This document shows, one piece after another, positions 17,108 to 25,685 of a DNA stretch of 64,000 nt. The notes beneath the pieces are model-generated. The model was not told the DNA's origin. It was given only the letters and a program-made list of their open reading frames with translations, and searched no databases. Source of the stretch: Alphaproteobacteria bacterium. GTDB taxonomy: Bacteria; Pseudomonadota; Alphaproteobacteria; Micropepsales; Micropepsaceae. Both the position numbers and the translations under genes were made by a program. The first letter of the stretch is position 1, and every line of letters starts with the position of its first letter. The stretch lies in the NCBI GenBank assembly GCA_016783965.1, contig JADHVO010000007.1, forward strand, positions 186,001 to 250,000, read 5' to 3'.

Positions 17108-18474
17108 GCCGACTTAGATTGCTGCTGTTGTTGTTTTATTCGTGCGATCTCGGCCGCCGTTGCTTCTCCTAATGCATCCCCGAAAAAGTTCTCCGGCCAA
17201 TTCGTGATGTTGCCGAGCAAGTCGACATCCAGCCGCTCCAATTTTGACCCACCATCTTCGCCTCGACAAAAATAGAGAGCCGTGTCTTCGGGCCTCAGTT
17301 GTTGCTCCGCAATTCTTCGCTGAAGCCTAAGCAAGAAGTGCTCACTATGGCTCTCTACAATAACCTGAACGCGGCGATGAGTTGCTACGGAAATTACTAG
17401 GTCTGCTAAACTCGCTTGCGCAAGCGGGTGCAAGTGGATCTCTGGCTGTTCTAAGATGACTGTTGAGTCTTCGGGCACGTAGTAGAGCAACGTCACGACG
17501 GGGAGGATTTGTGATACGCCAAAACCAACGTCGGTCAGGAGGACTTCGGGTCCCTTTGCAGCAACCTGTAGCTTGGCTTGCCAAAGGTTCGAACCGTCAC
17601 CAATTTCTTCGACCCGAAATTTGTGGATGAGCCCCAATTCCCTCAGCCAGTAAGCAATCATCTCTTGAAAGGGAATCTGCCGTGATTTGTATCTCAAATT
17701 CCTTCTCTCGCCGTCAGCGGTAGCAGCCAGTATCGCTTCGATGGCCTGTTCACCCCGCGGGCCGACATCGGAAGGCCGCGCTCTGCCCCAAGCGTATTCC
17801 CGTTTAGGGGACTCTCTCAGTGGTCCGAGATACCGGATAGCATCGATCTGCTTTTCATAAGCGGCTTCTAGGTCACTCAAGAAGCCTGCATTTTGAAAAT
17901 ATGTTCGGGCTTGGTCGGGAAAGACGTATGACTTAGTTGGACCGGGAAGAGTCCAAGCGCGTCCCGTTGTCCTCTTAAATCGGAAGTCCTTGTCTCCTGA
18001 GTAGGCGAGATCGAATTGCGCCTTCTCAGTCTGCCTTGGTCGAAGCGAGAAATGGTTGTCGCCAAGGTTGTATTCGATAAAACGGGTTCGCATTAGCTTG
18101 TTGTCTAATGCGACTTCTGATGCCAACCCCAACTGATTGCCTGAGAAAAGCAGTTCCTGCCTGCTTGCTTCTGGATCTGAGACTTCTAGCGGCTTGTCGG
18201 ACTGCCAATCCAACGTCCAGGAGATCGAACGCGACGTTTCATGCCGGTGAACGACATCTCGAAACGTTCCAAGGTTGACTTGCTTAGTGGGGCCGCCGAG
18301 GTCGAGAGCTAGGCCTCTATCTGAAGCCTCTTTCGTTAGCTTCAGCAGTAGCAAGAATTGGATCAGGCTCGTCTTGCCGGAGCTATTGGTACCAAACAGC
18401 CCGGTTATGGGCGCAAGGCGCAAATCTGCGTTTGCCCACGCTTTGAAGTCTTGAAGTTGAAGATGCTTGAGCAT
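17104..18474 (-). CDS. AAA/ABC-type ATPase of the DUF3696 kind
   Basis: The 456-residue protein has an N-terminal Walker A motif GTNSSGKT (28-35). The Walker B segment VILEQPEIHLHP (339-350) has the last acidic residue at Glu345 and Glu342 in place of the usual Asp. A switch histidine lies in VESHSEHFLLRL (373-384). The end reads GNITNWPENFFGDALGE (residues 421-437), the signature I associate with DUF3696, then a glutamine-rich tail. Such OLD/RecF-like ATPases often drive phage-defence nucleases. It precedes and overlaps the PIN-like gene, and codon use and GC are unlike the neighbours, suggesting transfer. Confidence 0.8.
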   Translation of the reverse strand: MLKHLQLQDFKAWANADLRLAPITGLFGTNSSGKTSLIQFLLLLKLTKEASDRGLALDLGGPTKQVNLGTFRDVVHRHETSRSISWTLDWQSDKPLEVSDPEASRQELLFSGNQLGLASEVALDNKLMRTRFIEYNLGDNHFSLRPRQTEKAQFDLAYSGDKDFRFKRTTGRAWTLPGPTKSYVFPDQARTYFQNAGFLSDLEAAYEKQIDAIRYLGPLRESPKREYAWGRARPSDVGPRGEQAIEAILAATADGERRNLRYKSRQIPFQEMIAYWLRELGLIHKFRVEEIGDGSNLWQAKLQVAAKGPEVLLTDVGFGVSQILPVVTLLYYVPEDSTVILEQPEIHLHPLAQASLADLVISVATHRRVQVIVESHSEHFLLRLQRRIAEQQLRPEDTALYFCRGEDGGSKLERLDVDLLGNITNWPENFFGDALGEATAAEIARIKQQQQQSKSA

Positions 18475-18497
18475 GCGGATTCCAGTATCTGCTGCAA

Positions 18498-18514
18498 ATT
18501 ATCTGAAGCGCTTC
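18498..18514 (-). promoter_or_regulatory. Candidate promoter -10 and palindrome of the ATPase/PIN unit
   Basis: On the minus strand a GATAAT hexamer (18503-18498) lies 23 bases before the ATPase start codon. A perfect 10-base palindrome GAAGCGCTTC (18514-18505) sits just upstream of it, where a repressor could act. A weak TTCACG is the only -35 candidate. The call is by eye. Confidence 0.3.
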
Positions 18515-18595
18515 GATTCGTGAACATGCAGTCCATGTGTGCGGTATTCGGCACCCCTCCACCTAGCTGTGCGCGGCTCGGAGAACTACGCCCCC

Positions 18596-19972
18596 CTAGA
18601 AACTCACCGCCGTCCGTAACCCCAGCACCAGCGCATCGTGCGGTGGAGGCGTCACCGGCGCTCCCACGTCCAAAAGCCGCGCGCCCGGGTGCAGCACCAG
18701 CTGGAGGTCGGGCTGCACGATCAGCCAGGGCGCCACCTGCGCCTGGTAGGAGAACTCGATCACCGATTCATAATCCGCCAGCGGCACGCCCGGCCCCGCG
18801 ACCGCGCGCAGGTCTTGCGACAGGCCGCGCCGCGCGTCGCCGATCCGCTCATAGCTGTAGGCCAGTCCCACGACATCGGTGTCGCGTCCGTCGATCAGGC
18901 CGGTATAGGTCAACCCTCCGTCGGCATGGAACTGCACCATGTTGCGGTCGCCGGGGCCGGCGCCCATCCGCACGAAGGCGTCCAGCCCCTGGTCTCCGCC
19001 GAGTGTCTCGCGCCACAGCATCTGGTCGACGATGATGTGGCCGCCAAAGTCGCTGTGCAGCGTCCCCGCCACGCCGTTCGACAGCGGGCTCGCGAGCGAA
19101 TTGCCGGCGGTGTCGGTGCGCTGGTTCGCGAAATCGCCGTCGTGATACCACGCGCCGAGCTTCAGCGTGCCGGGCAGGTTGTCCCCGATGTTGTAGCTGT
19201 AGTCCATCTCTCCGATCAGCAGCAGGCCGCCGTCGGTGCGGAAGCGCAGGCCGTCCGGGTTGCGCAGCTGCGGGTCTCCCGGTCCGGCCGGCGCCGGATC
19301 GCCGTTCAGGATCGCGCCCATCAGCACGACCGACGGCGACACCGCCACGCGCACGCGCATGCCGGGCGTCGCCAGCGGATAGGCGGGACCGCCGCTCGGC
19401 AAATCAGTGCCCATCAGCGACGGCCAGCCGAATGCCGAGTTGATGAACACCGACGCGTACTGGCTGACGGCGAACTCGTCGTCCGCCGCGATCTGCCCGG
19501 CGCGTATCGAAACCTGGTCGTCGAACAGCGATTGCTCGACCCACAGCGTGAACAGCCGGAACGACGGCGTCGCGTCGATGTTGCTTACCGTCAGCAGGTT
19601 GCCGAGGCCGGCCGTCAGGCCCCGCCCGTGAATCTGGTACGCGTTGATGTGCACGGTGGCCTTCCAGCCGACGAGCTGCGACATGTCCACATTGGCGAAC
19701 AGCTCCAGGCGTCCGTCCGCGGCCGAGGCTCGCTGAAGGCCGCCGGTGACGTTGCCCTGCACCTCGGCGATCTCGTCGATGCCCACCACGATGCCGCGAT
19801 CCTCCAGCTCCTTGCGCAGCCCGAACGTGTTGCCGGCGATCAGCGCGTCGCGGTGCAGGAAGTCGCCAAGATCTTCGATGGGCCGCAGCACGGCGTTGTC
19901 GGCGCGCGCCGGGCCCAGCGGCAACACCGCCGCGATCAGCACTGCGGCGCAAAGGGTGCGCGCAAGACTCAT
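18596..19972 (-). CDS. OprB-like carbohydrate porin
   Basis: The 458-residue protein has a Sec signal peptide (1-24, ending PARA), a short helical start, then long amphipathic beta-rich stretches. These include GIVVGIDEIAEVQGN, LFTLWVEQSLFDDQVSIRAGQ, TLKLGAWYHDGDFANQ and a final aromatic strand ending VLGLRTAVSF, where the terminal Phe is typical of outer-membrane barrels. The family passes sugars through the outer membrane. Its start overlaps the stop of the upstream exported-protein gene (ATGA), so the two form an operon. Confidence 0.8.
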   Translation of the reverse strand: MSLARTLCAAVLIAAVLPLGPARADNAVLRPIEDLGDFLHRDALIAGNTFGLRKELEDRGIVVGIDEIAEVQGNVTGGLQRASAADGRLELFANVDMSQLVGWKATVHINAYQIHGRGLTAGLGNLLTVSNIDATPSFRLFTLWVEQSLFDDQVSIRAGQIAADDEFAVSQYASVFINSAFGWPSLMGTDLPSGGPAYPLATPGMRVRVAVSPSVVLMGAILNGDPAPAGPGDPQLRNPDGLRFRTDGGLLLIGEMDYSYNIGDNLPGTLKLGAWYHDGDFANQRTDTAGNSLASPLSNGVAGTLHSDFGGHIIVDQMLWRETLGGDQGLDAFVRMGAGPGDRNMVQFHADGGLTYTGLIDGRDTDVVGLAYSYERIGDARRGLSQDLRAVAGPGVPLADYESVIEFSYQAQVAPWLIVQPDLQLVLHPGARLLDVGAPVTPPPHDALVLGLRTAVSF

Positions 19973-20502
19973 GGCTTGGGCGCCGGAGCGGACGACTGTT
20001 CGATGGCATGCAGCGCACCGGTCTCGCCGAGCAGGTCCTGCGTGATCGTGCCGACCAGTTTGGCGAGGTCTGCATCGTCCGGCCCGCCATGGACGACCGC
20101 CTGTCCCGCCGCCAGCGTCTGGTACTCGCCCTTGAGATAGATGCGCACCTCCACGGCGATGACCCGGCGCGCGCCGAACATCCTCTGCACGGCAGGAATG
20201 GGAATGAACTGACGCATGCTGCCGCCGGCATAGGGCAGGAGTTCGATCCGCCACTCCACCCGGTCGGCCGCGGGCGCGCCGCCGTCGGCGGCCGGTACGA
20301 ACGTCCACCCGCTGACGCCGGACTGCCCCATCCGCACCGCCAGGTATTGCGGTGCGTCCTGCGCCGAGAACCCCGGAAGATCGCCCACCGCGGCAACCGT
20401 CAGCGCGGTCGCCTGCCCTGCCACAGGCGCCAACAGGAGAACCAGCCCGGCAAGAAGCCCGGCCCAGCGCACCGCAAACTTTCGGCGCGTCGCTGCTGTC
20501 AT
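19969..20502 (-). CDS. Exported protein of unknown function
   Basis: The 177-residue protein has a clear signal peptide (MTAATRRKFAVRWAGLLAGL onward, cleavage near ATA-LT). The mature part is mixed alpha/beta without cysteines, ending in a proline/alanine tail (SSAPAPKP). I recognise no family. It is translationally coupled to the porin gene, so a role in porin assembly or periplasmic binding is possible but unproven. It is divergent from hsp20. Confidence 0.7.
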   Translation of the reverse strand: MTAATRRKFAVRWAGLLAGLVLLLAPVAGQATALTVAAVGDLPGFSAQDAPQYLAVRMGQSGVSGWTFVPAADGGAPAADRVEWRIELLPYAGGSMRQFIPIPAVQRMFGARRVIAVEVRIYLKGEYQTLAAGQAVVHGGPDDADLAKLVGTITQDLLGETGALHAIEQSSAPAPKP

Positions 20503-20647
20503 CGGTCCCCGTCCCCTGGAATCACAAGGAGTGTAGCAATACTGTCATGGGCTATCCCGCGCCGCCTCGCGCACGGCCGCGCGAACGCCGAACCGGCACG
20601 CGTTCTCGCGATATAAGGACGCTTTCCTGAGCGGCATCGCGTGCTTC

Positions 20648-20661
20648 TTGACCCGCATCAA
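20648..20661 (+). promoter_or_regulatory. FNR/FixK-type box upstream of hsp20
   Basis: TTGACCCGCATCAA matches the TTGAT-N4-ATCAA consensus of FNR and FixK regulators in nine of ten key positions. It lies 100 bases before the Hsp20 start codon. A nearly identical box stands before the 24072 operon. Regulator identity and promoter position are inferred. Confidence 0.65.
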
Positions 20662-20696
20662 ACAAGGTTCACGGGAACGCCGGCAACCTTTCGCCT

Positions 20697-20738
20697 GCGC
20701 GCACGTTGCGCGCTTGCCGGGCTCGCGCCCGGCAGCAA
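20697..20738 (+). promoter_or_regulatory. Two stable hairpins in the hsp20 leader
   Basis: GCGCGC-ACGTT-GCGCGC (20697-20713) is followed by GCCGGGC-TCGC-GCCCGGC (20716-20733), the latter extendable by TTGC/GCAA. They sit between the FixK-like box and the ribosome-binding site, which itself lies in the loop of a weak CCAG/CTGG pair (20740-20758). Alphaproteobacterial small heat-shock genes often carry ROSE-type thermometers. The ROSE UYGCU anti-SD motif is not evident, so a thermometer role is only possible. Confidence 0.4.
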
Positions 20739-20760
20739 CCCAGAGATATGGAGACTGGTA

Positions 20761-21234
20761 ATGGCAAACCGTGAACTCTCCCCGTGGCGTGGTGGCCAGG
20801 CCGGCTGGCCGTTCGAGCCCTTCTCCTCGTTCCGCCAGGAGATGGACCGGCTGTTCGACGATTTCTTCGCACCCGCCCGAACATCGGCGCCCGGCAATGG
20901 CGGCAGCCTGCTGCGCCCCTCGATCGAGATGAACGAGGACGACAAGGCCTACCACGTTACCGCCGAGCTCCCGGGCCTCGACATGAAAGACATCAGCCTC
21001 GACATGCGCGAGAACACGCTTTCGATCAGCGGCGAGAAGAAGAGCGAGAAGACCGAAGGCACCCACTACACCGAACGCACCTATGGCCGCTTCGAGCGCG
21101 TCATCGGCCTGCCGCAGGAAGTCGATGCCGACAAGGTCAGCGCCAGCTTCAAGAACGGCGTGCTCACCATCGACCTGCCCAAGAACCCGAAGGCGCAGGA
21201 CAAGACCCGCAGGATCGAGATCAAGCCGAACTGA
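20761..21234 (+). CDS. Hsp20 small heat-shock protein
   Basis: The 157-residue protein has an N-terminal aromatic-rich arm (SPWRGG, FEPFSSFRQEMDRLFDDFF) followed by the alpha-crystallin domain. The domain includes YHVTAELPGLDMKDISL, LSISGEKKSEK and the closing FKNGVLTIDLPK strand with the G-V-L signature, and ends in the I-x-I-type tail RRIEIKPN. It holds unfolding proteins in large oligomers. The ATG at 20761 follows a GGAGA site. The upstream FixK-like box suggests low-oxygen induction, as in many anaerobic stress regulons. Confidence 0.95.
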   Translation: MANRELSPWRGGQAGWPFEPFSSFRQEMDRLFDDFFAPARTSAPGNGGSLLRPSIEMNEDDKAYHVTAELPGLDMKDISLDMRENTLSISGEKKSEKTEGTHYTERTYGRFERVIGLPQEVDADKVSASFKNGVLTIDLPKNPKAQDKTRRIEIKPN

Positions 21235-21522
21235 GCGCTTGCCTGCGTTCGCATTTTGTTCTAGCGTGGGCGAAACAATTTGACCTTCGATGGGCACGGC
21301 GTTGTTCCGCCCCATTTGGCCACCAGCTTGAGGTCTTCGGTGCTTGTGAGATTCCCCTCGGAAACGGCCAGTCGCGGGCTCTCCGCGGCTGGCCACTTGC
21401 GCCCTGCCCGCAAAGGGTGCCCGGCGCTTGCCATCGAAGGCGTTTTCGCAATGCGGCCAACGGCTTGACCCCCAGATCCGGGGCGAATTGAACCGCGAAT
21501 TAAGAGTTTCGGGAGGGGTGCC

Positions 21523-22023
21523 ATGGAAGGCGGATGCAGCTGCGGTGAAGTGCGTTACAGCCTGAACGCCACCCCGATGTTCGTGAACTGCTGCCACTGC
21601 CTCGATTGCCAGAAGCAGACGGGCGGCGCCTTCGTCATCAACGCGCTCGTCGAGGCCTCGAACCTTCCCCTGACCAAGGGCACGCCCGAGCGCATCACCA
21701 TGCCGACGGACAGCGGCCGCCCGCATGACATCTATCGCTGCCCCACCTGCAAGGTCGCGCTGTGGAGCGATTATGGCCGCCGCGGCTATCTCTTCTTCCT
21801 GCGCGCACTGACGCTGGACGAACCGCACGCCATCACGCCCGATGCGCACATCTTCACCCGCAGCAAGGTGCCGTGGGTCGATCTCGGCGGCGACCTCCCG
21901 CCCGGCACCGCCACAGGCAAACCTGCCGGCGTGTATGAGGTGTTCTATGACATGAAGGCCACCTGGCCTGCCGCAAGCCTCGCCCGCCGCGACGCAGCGA
22001 GCGCGGCCGCGAAAATCGGCTAG
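21523..22023 (+). CDS. GFA/CENP-V family zinc protein
   Basis: The 166-residue protein carries the zinc ligands of the glutathione-dependent formaldehyde-activating fold: GGCSCGEVRY at the N-terminus, CCHCLDCQKQTGG near residues 23-35, and YRCPTCK near 70. The family is named for Gfa, though most members lack shown formaldehyde activity. The ATG at 21523 follows GGGAGGGG. It stands alone after a 288-base gap in which I see no gene or clear signal. Confidence 0.9.
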   Translation: MEGGCSCGEVRYSLNATPMFVNCCHCLDCQKQTGGAFVINALVEASNLPLTKGTPERITMPTDSGRPHDIYRCPTCKVALWSDYGRRGYLFFLRALTLDEPHAITPDAHIFTRSKVPWVDLGGDLPPGTATGKPAGVYEVFYDMKATWPAASLARRDAASAAAKIG

Positions 22024-22097
22024 ATGAATGCTGCCATGTTGGGCGGCGTCCTGAGCAGTGGTAACATGCCGCCGAGTGGAGTGGATTGGGGCTTTCC

Positions 22098-22694
22098 ATG
22101 AAATCCGCGCACGTCATTCTGGCTTCGATCATCCTGGCTGCCATGCTCGCGCCGTCGGCCGCGCAGGTCGGCAACACCAACGGCTCGAGCGGCTACACAC
22201 CCAGTACGCCGAACCCGGTCGGCGTGCCGTTCATGCCGACCATGTACATCAACGGCGGCGGCGCCAACGCGACCGGCACCAAGTCGGCGCAGTTCCTCCA
22301 TGACTGGGGGAAGTTCGGCATGGAAGCGGCGCGTGATTGCGACCGCGCCGATGCGGCGAAGGCGATCGCCACGCTGCAGAGCTATCTGAACAGTCTCGAC
22401 GCCCAGTACACCCAAGCCAGCGCCGCGGGCCAGGACGGCAGCGTCATTCTCAACGACGCCAGTGTCGTGGCGAGCATCATCAACTACATCCGCCAGGCCC
22501 TCGCCGCCTGCGCGCCGCCCCAGGGCGCGATGCTGGTGCCGTCAGACCCGCCCGGGACCGAATATGCGTCCGCTCCCTCGCACAGCGACAATCCGCTCGG
22601 CAATATCACGATCGGCATTGGCATCGGCGGCGTCATCGGCGGCGGCGACCATCATCATCACGACGATCACCCCGACGATCATCCGCACGACTAG
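22098..22694 (+). CDS. Exported protein with His/Asp-rich tail
   Basis: The 198-residue product has a signal peptide (MKSAHVILASIILAAMLAPS, cleavage near SAA). A helical middle contains two cysteines (ARDCDRAD and LAACAPP). Then comes a glycine/isoleucine-rich stretch (GNITIGIGIGGVIGGGD) and a tail HHHHDDHPDDHPHD that could bind metal ions such as Ni, Zn or Cu. No family is recognised. The ATG at 22098 is preferred to one twelve bases upstream because of the GGGG site. Its stop overlaps the convergent MFS gene. Confidence 0.65.
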   Translation: MKSAHVILASIILAAMLAPSAAQVGNTNGSSGYTPSTPNPVGVPFMPTMYINGGGANATGTKSAQFLHDWGKFGMEAARDCDRADAAKAIATLQSYLNSLDAQYTQASAAGQDGSVILNDASVVASIINYIRQALAACAPPQGAMLVPSDPPGTEYASAPSHSDNPLGNITIGIGIGGVIGGGDHHHHDDHPDDHPHD

Positions 22695-23902
22695 GTTGCG
22701 CGCTGCTTCAGATCGGGAAGGAATGCAGCCAGCAGTCCGAACAGCGGCAGGAACGAGCAGACGGAATAGACGAACTCGATGGAGGTGCGGTCCGCGAGCA
22801 GTCCCAGCGCCGCCGCGCCCATGCCGCCCATCCCGAACGACAGGCCGAAGAACAAGCCGCTGATCATGCCCACGCGCCCGGGCAACAACTCCTGCCCGTA
22901 CACCACGATCGCGGGAAACGCGCTCGACAGCACCAGCCCCGCGCACACGCTCAGTACGCCGGTCCAGAACAGATTCGCGAACGGCAGTGCCAGCGCAAAG
23001 GGCAGGGCGCCCAGCACCGAGAACCAGATCAGATACTTTCTGCCGAACCGGTCGCCCAGCGGCCCGCCGCTGATCGTGCCCACCGCCACCGCCGCGCTGA
23101 ACAGGAATAGGTGCAGCTGGGCGTTCGGCACGCTCACATGGAACTTGTGGATCAGATAGAACGTCAGGTAGTTGCCGATGCTCGCCATGTAGACGAACTT
23201 CGAGAAGATCAGCATCACCAGGATCGTGAGCGACCAGATCACGCGCTTGCGCGACAGCTGCCCGGTCAGGTGCAGATGCCCATGCGCGCTTGCACGCGTC
23301 GTGCGGTTCTTCTGGTACCACTGCCCCACGCGCCACAGGATGAAGCACGCCAGCAGTGCCCCGCCCGAGAACCAGCGAACGCCGTCGCGCTGCCCCGGCG
23401 AAATCGCCAGCGCCGCCAGCAGCGGCCCCAGCGCCGAGCCGATCGACCCGCCGACCTGGAACATCGATTGCGCCAGCCCGCGCCGCGTCCCTGCCGCCAG
23501 GTACGCCACGCGCGAGCTCTCGGGATGGAAGGTGGATGACCCAACGCCGACCAGGGCCGCTGCCGCCAGCAGCAGCGGGTAGGTTGGCGCGACTGCGAGG
23601 CCGATCAGCCCGAAGAATGTTGCGACCATCCCGGCAGGCAGGGCGAAGGGCACCGCGCGTTTATCCGTATACGCGCCAACCAGCGGCTGAAGGAACGATG
23701 CCGTCACCTGGAACACCGCCTGCACCAGGCCGATATGCGCGAAGTCCAGGTCGAAAGTAACCTTCAGGTTCGGATAGATCGCCTGCAACAGCGATTGCAT
23801 CATGTCGTTCAGCGCATGGCAAAAGCCGACGGCAAACAGCACCGCGAACACGGTGGAATGGACGTTGATGTGCGGGGCAGGTTTGACGGTGGTGTCGCTC
23901 AT
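22691..23902 (-). CDS. MFS transporter, fosmidomycin-resistance (Fsr) type
   Basis: The 403-residue protein has twelve predicted membrane helices. FCHALNDMMQSLLQAIYPNLK at the first helix and FHPESSRVAYLAAG in the fourth-fifth helix region are characteristic of the Fsr subfamily of drug exporters. DRFGRKYLIWFS gives the second-half MFS loop motif. The ATG at 23902 is the first sensible start; the open frame continues upstream through non-hydrophobic sequence. It is divergent from the FixK-box operon. Confidence 0.85.
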   Translation of the reverse strand: MSDTTVKPAPHINVHSTVFAVLFAVGFCHALNDMMQSLLQAIYPNLKVTFDLDFAHIGLVQAVFQVTASFLQPLVGAYTDKRAVPFALPAGMVATFFGLIGLAVAPTYPLLLAAAALVGVGSSTFHPESSRVAYLAAGTRRGLAQSMFQVGGSIGSALGPLLAALAISPGQRDGVRWFSGGALLACFILWRVGQWYQKNRTTRASAHGHLHLTGQLSRKRVIWSLTILVMLIFSKFVYMASIGNYLTFYLIHKFHVSVPNAQLHLFLFSAAVAVGTISGGPLGDRFGRKYLIWFSVLGALPFALALPFANLFWTGVLSVCAGLVLSSAFPAIVVYGQELLPGRVGMISGLFFGLSFGMGGMGAAALGLLADRTSIEFVYSVCSFLPLFGLLAAFLPDLKQRAT

Positions 23903-24005
23903 GGGCGGGCGACCATGGCGGGACGGGGTTTGGCCCGCAACCGCCAATTCGGCATACCACCGCCGCTTTCGCGCGTTCTGTGACAGGGACCGGAGCACCG
24001 GCACC

Positions 24006-24019
24006 TTGACGCGGATCAA
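24006..24019 (+). promoter_or_regulatory. FNR/FixK-type box upstream of the 24072 operon
   Basis: TTGACGCGGATCAA is a near-perfect FixK/FNR site, centred at 24012.5. If it acts as a class II activator site, transcription would begin near 24054, leaving a leader of about 18 bases with GAGAGGCG before the ATG at 24072. It also lies in the shared region upstream of the divergent MFS gene. Confidence 0.7.
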
Positions 24020-24071
24020 TCCTGTCGGTGTGCGCTGCGGCACAGTGGTGATGCACTGAGAGAGGCGCACG

Positions 24072-25640
24072 ATGACGTTTCATCAGTCCTTGGATGCCAC
24101 TTTGCCGCACGGCGCGCAGGAGCCGGTTGTGCGCTTCCTGTCCGATCCCGCCACCTACGGCCAAATCGAACCGATCGAGGTGCATTCCACCCACGGATCG
24201 CTGGTGTTTCTGACGAAGTCGCACGCCTACAAGATGAAGCGGGCGGTTCGTTATCCCTACATGGACTACTCGACCGCGCAGCGCCGCAGGGCGATGTGCG
24301 AACTCGAACTTGCGGTGAACCGCCGCACCGCGCCCCAACTTTACGAGTCTGTGATGTCCATCGTTCCGTGGTCCGAGGGCTTCCGTCTCGGGCTTGCCGA
24401 AGAAGAGGGGGCGGTCGAGTGGGTGGTCGTGATGAAGCGCTTCCGCCAGGAGGACCTCCTCGAACAACGCCGCCGGGCCGGCGTCCTCACCCTTGCCGAT
24501 ATGACTGCAGTGGGCGAAGCGATCGCGGCCTTCCACCAATCCGCGGAGGTCACGCGCAGTTTCGGTGGCATCGCGGGCCTGCGTGAGGTCGTTGAGGAGA
24601 ATATCGCAATGCTGCGCGATGCGGCGGATGTGCTTTCGCCGGCACTGGCTGCACAATACGCGCAGGCTTCCGAGCAATGGCTTCGGCGGTTGCGGGCAAA
24701 GCTCGGCTGGCGCCGCATCACGGGCATGGTCCGGCGCTGCCATGGCGATCTGCATCTCAACAATATTTGCCTGATGGGCGGCAAGCCGCTGCTGTTCGAC
24801 GCGATCGAGTTCGATGACGCGTTCGCCAACATCGATACGGGCTTCGATCTCGCGTTCCTTCTGATGGATCTCGACTCGCACGGCATGCGTCCGCACGCCA
24901 ATGCAGTCCTCAACCGCTATCTGGAACGGACACGCGACTACGATGTCCTGGGCGTCCTGCCGCTGCTTCTTGCGACCCGCGCCGCCCTGCGCGCGCACAT
25001 CGCGGTCGCGAAGCACCGCGTCCACGCCGAGGAAGACGGCGTCCCGCCCCAGGCACTGCTCGAGCGCGCGCTCGAATATCTGCACCCGCCAAAGCCCATG
25101 CTTGTCGCGATCGGCGGACTTTCCGGCAGCGGAAAATCCACGGTCGCTGCATTGGCGGCGCCGATGGTGGGCGCGGCGCCCGGCGCGGTCGTCCTGCGCA
25201 CCGACGTGATTCGCAAGGCGATGTTCGGCGTGTCCGAGACCACAAGGCTGAACGACAGTGCGTACGACGAGGCGACGACAGCCTCTGTATACGACGAGCT
25301 CAACCGCCTCGCGGTACAGGCGCTTCATGCGGGCCATTCGGTGATTGCGGACGCGGTGTTCGGTGCAGCGCATCAGCGCGCGCACATTCAGGCCGCCGCA
25401 TTTCAGGCCGGTGTGTCCTTCAGGGGAATCTGGCTGACGGCGCCCCGCCCAGTGCTGGAGGCGAGGCTCGCGGCGCGCAAAGGCGACGCATCGGATGCGG
25501 ACGCCGCCGTCCTGGCGAAACAGCTGGCAGCGATCGCAGATCCGGACGATTGGCACCATGTTGAGAACGCACGAGCGGCGCCCTCGCCGGACTCGGTATT
25601 GGCGCATCTTCGCATGGATCCGGTGCGATGCGCTGCTTGA
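24072..25640 (+). CDS. Bifunctional aminoglycoside-phosphotransferase-like / P-loop kinase protein
   Basis: The 522-residue fusion has an APH-like N-terminal half (about 1-330) with FLTKSHAYKMKRAV and the Brenner motif RRCHGDLHLNN followed by LFDAIEFDD. The C-terminal half is a P-loop kinase with GGLSGSGKST near residue 348 and LRTDVIRK, like gluconate or zeta-toxin-type kinases. The family is common in anaerobic-stress gene sets but its substrate is unknown. It heads an operon with a hydrolase and a phosphoribosyltransferase and follows a FixK-like box. Confidence 0.85.
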   Translation: MTFHQSLDATLPHGAQEPVVRFLSDPATYGQIEPIEVHSTHGSLVFLTKSHAYKMKRAVRYPYMDYSTAQRRRAMCELELAVNRRTAPQLYESVMSIVPWSEGFRLGLAEEEGAVEWVVVMKRFRQEDLLEQRRRAGVLTLADMTAVGEAIAAFHQSAEVTRSFGGIAGLREVVEENIAMLRDAADVLSPALAAQYAQASEQWLRRLRAKLGWRRITGMVRRCHGDLHLNNICLMGGKPLLFDAIEFDDAFANIDTGFDLAFLLMDLDSHGMRPHANAVLNRYLERTRDYDVLGVLPLLLATRAALRAHIAVAKHRVHAEEDGVPPQALLERALEYLHPPKPMLVAIGGLSGSGKSTVAALAAPMVGAAPGAVVLRTDVIRKAMFGVSETTRLNDSAYDEATTASVYDELNRLAVQALHAGHSVIADAVFGAAHQRAHIQAAAFQAGVSFRGIWLTAPRPVLEARLAARKGDASDADAAVLAKQLAAIADPDDWHHVENARAAPSPDSVLAHLRMDPVRCAA

Positions 25641-25685
25641 TGAACGTCGGCGCAGCGTACAGCGCCTGCCAGAAAGGTGAGCAAG

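Noticed and set aside
21235..21522. Possible gene on the minus strand between hsp20 and the GFA gene
   Set aside because: An 87-codon frame exists but has no ribosome-binding site, no recognisable domain and basic low-complexity composition. I see no clear feature in this gap.
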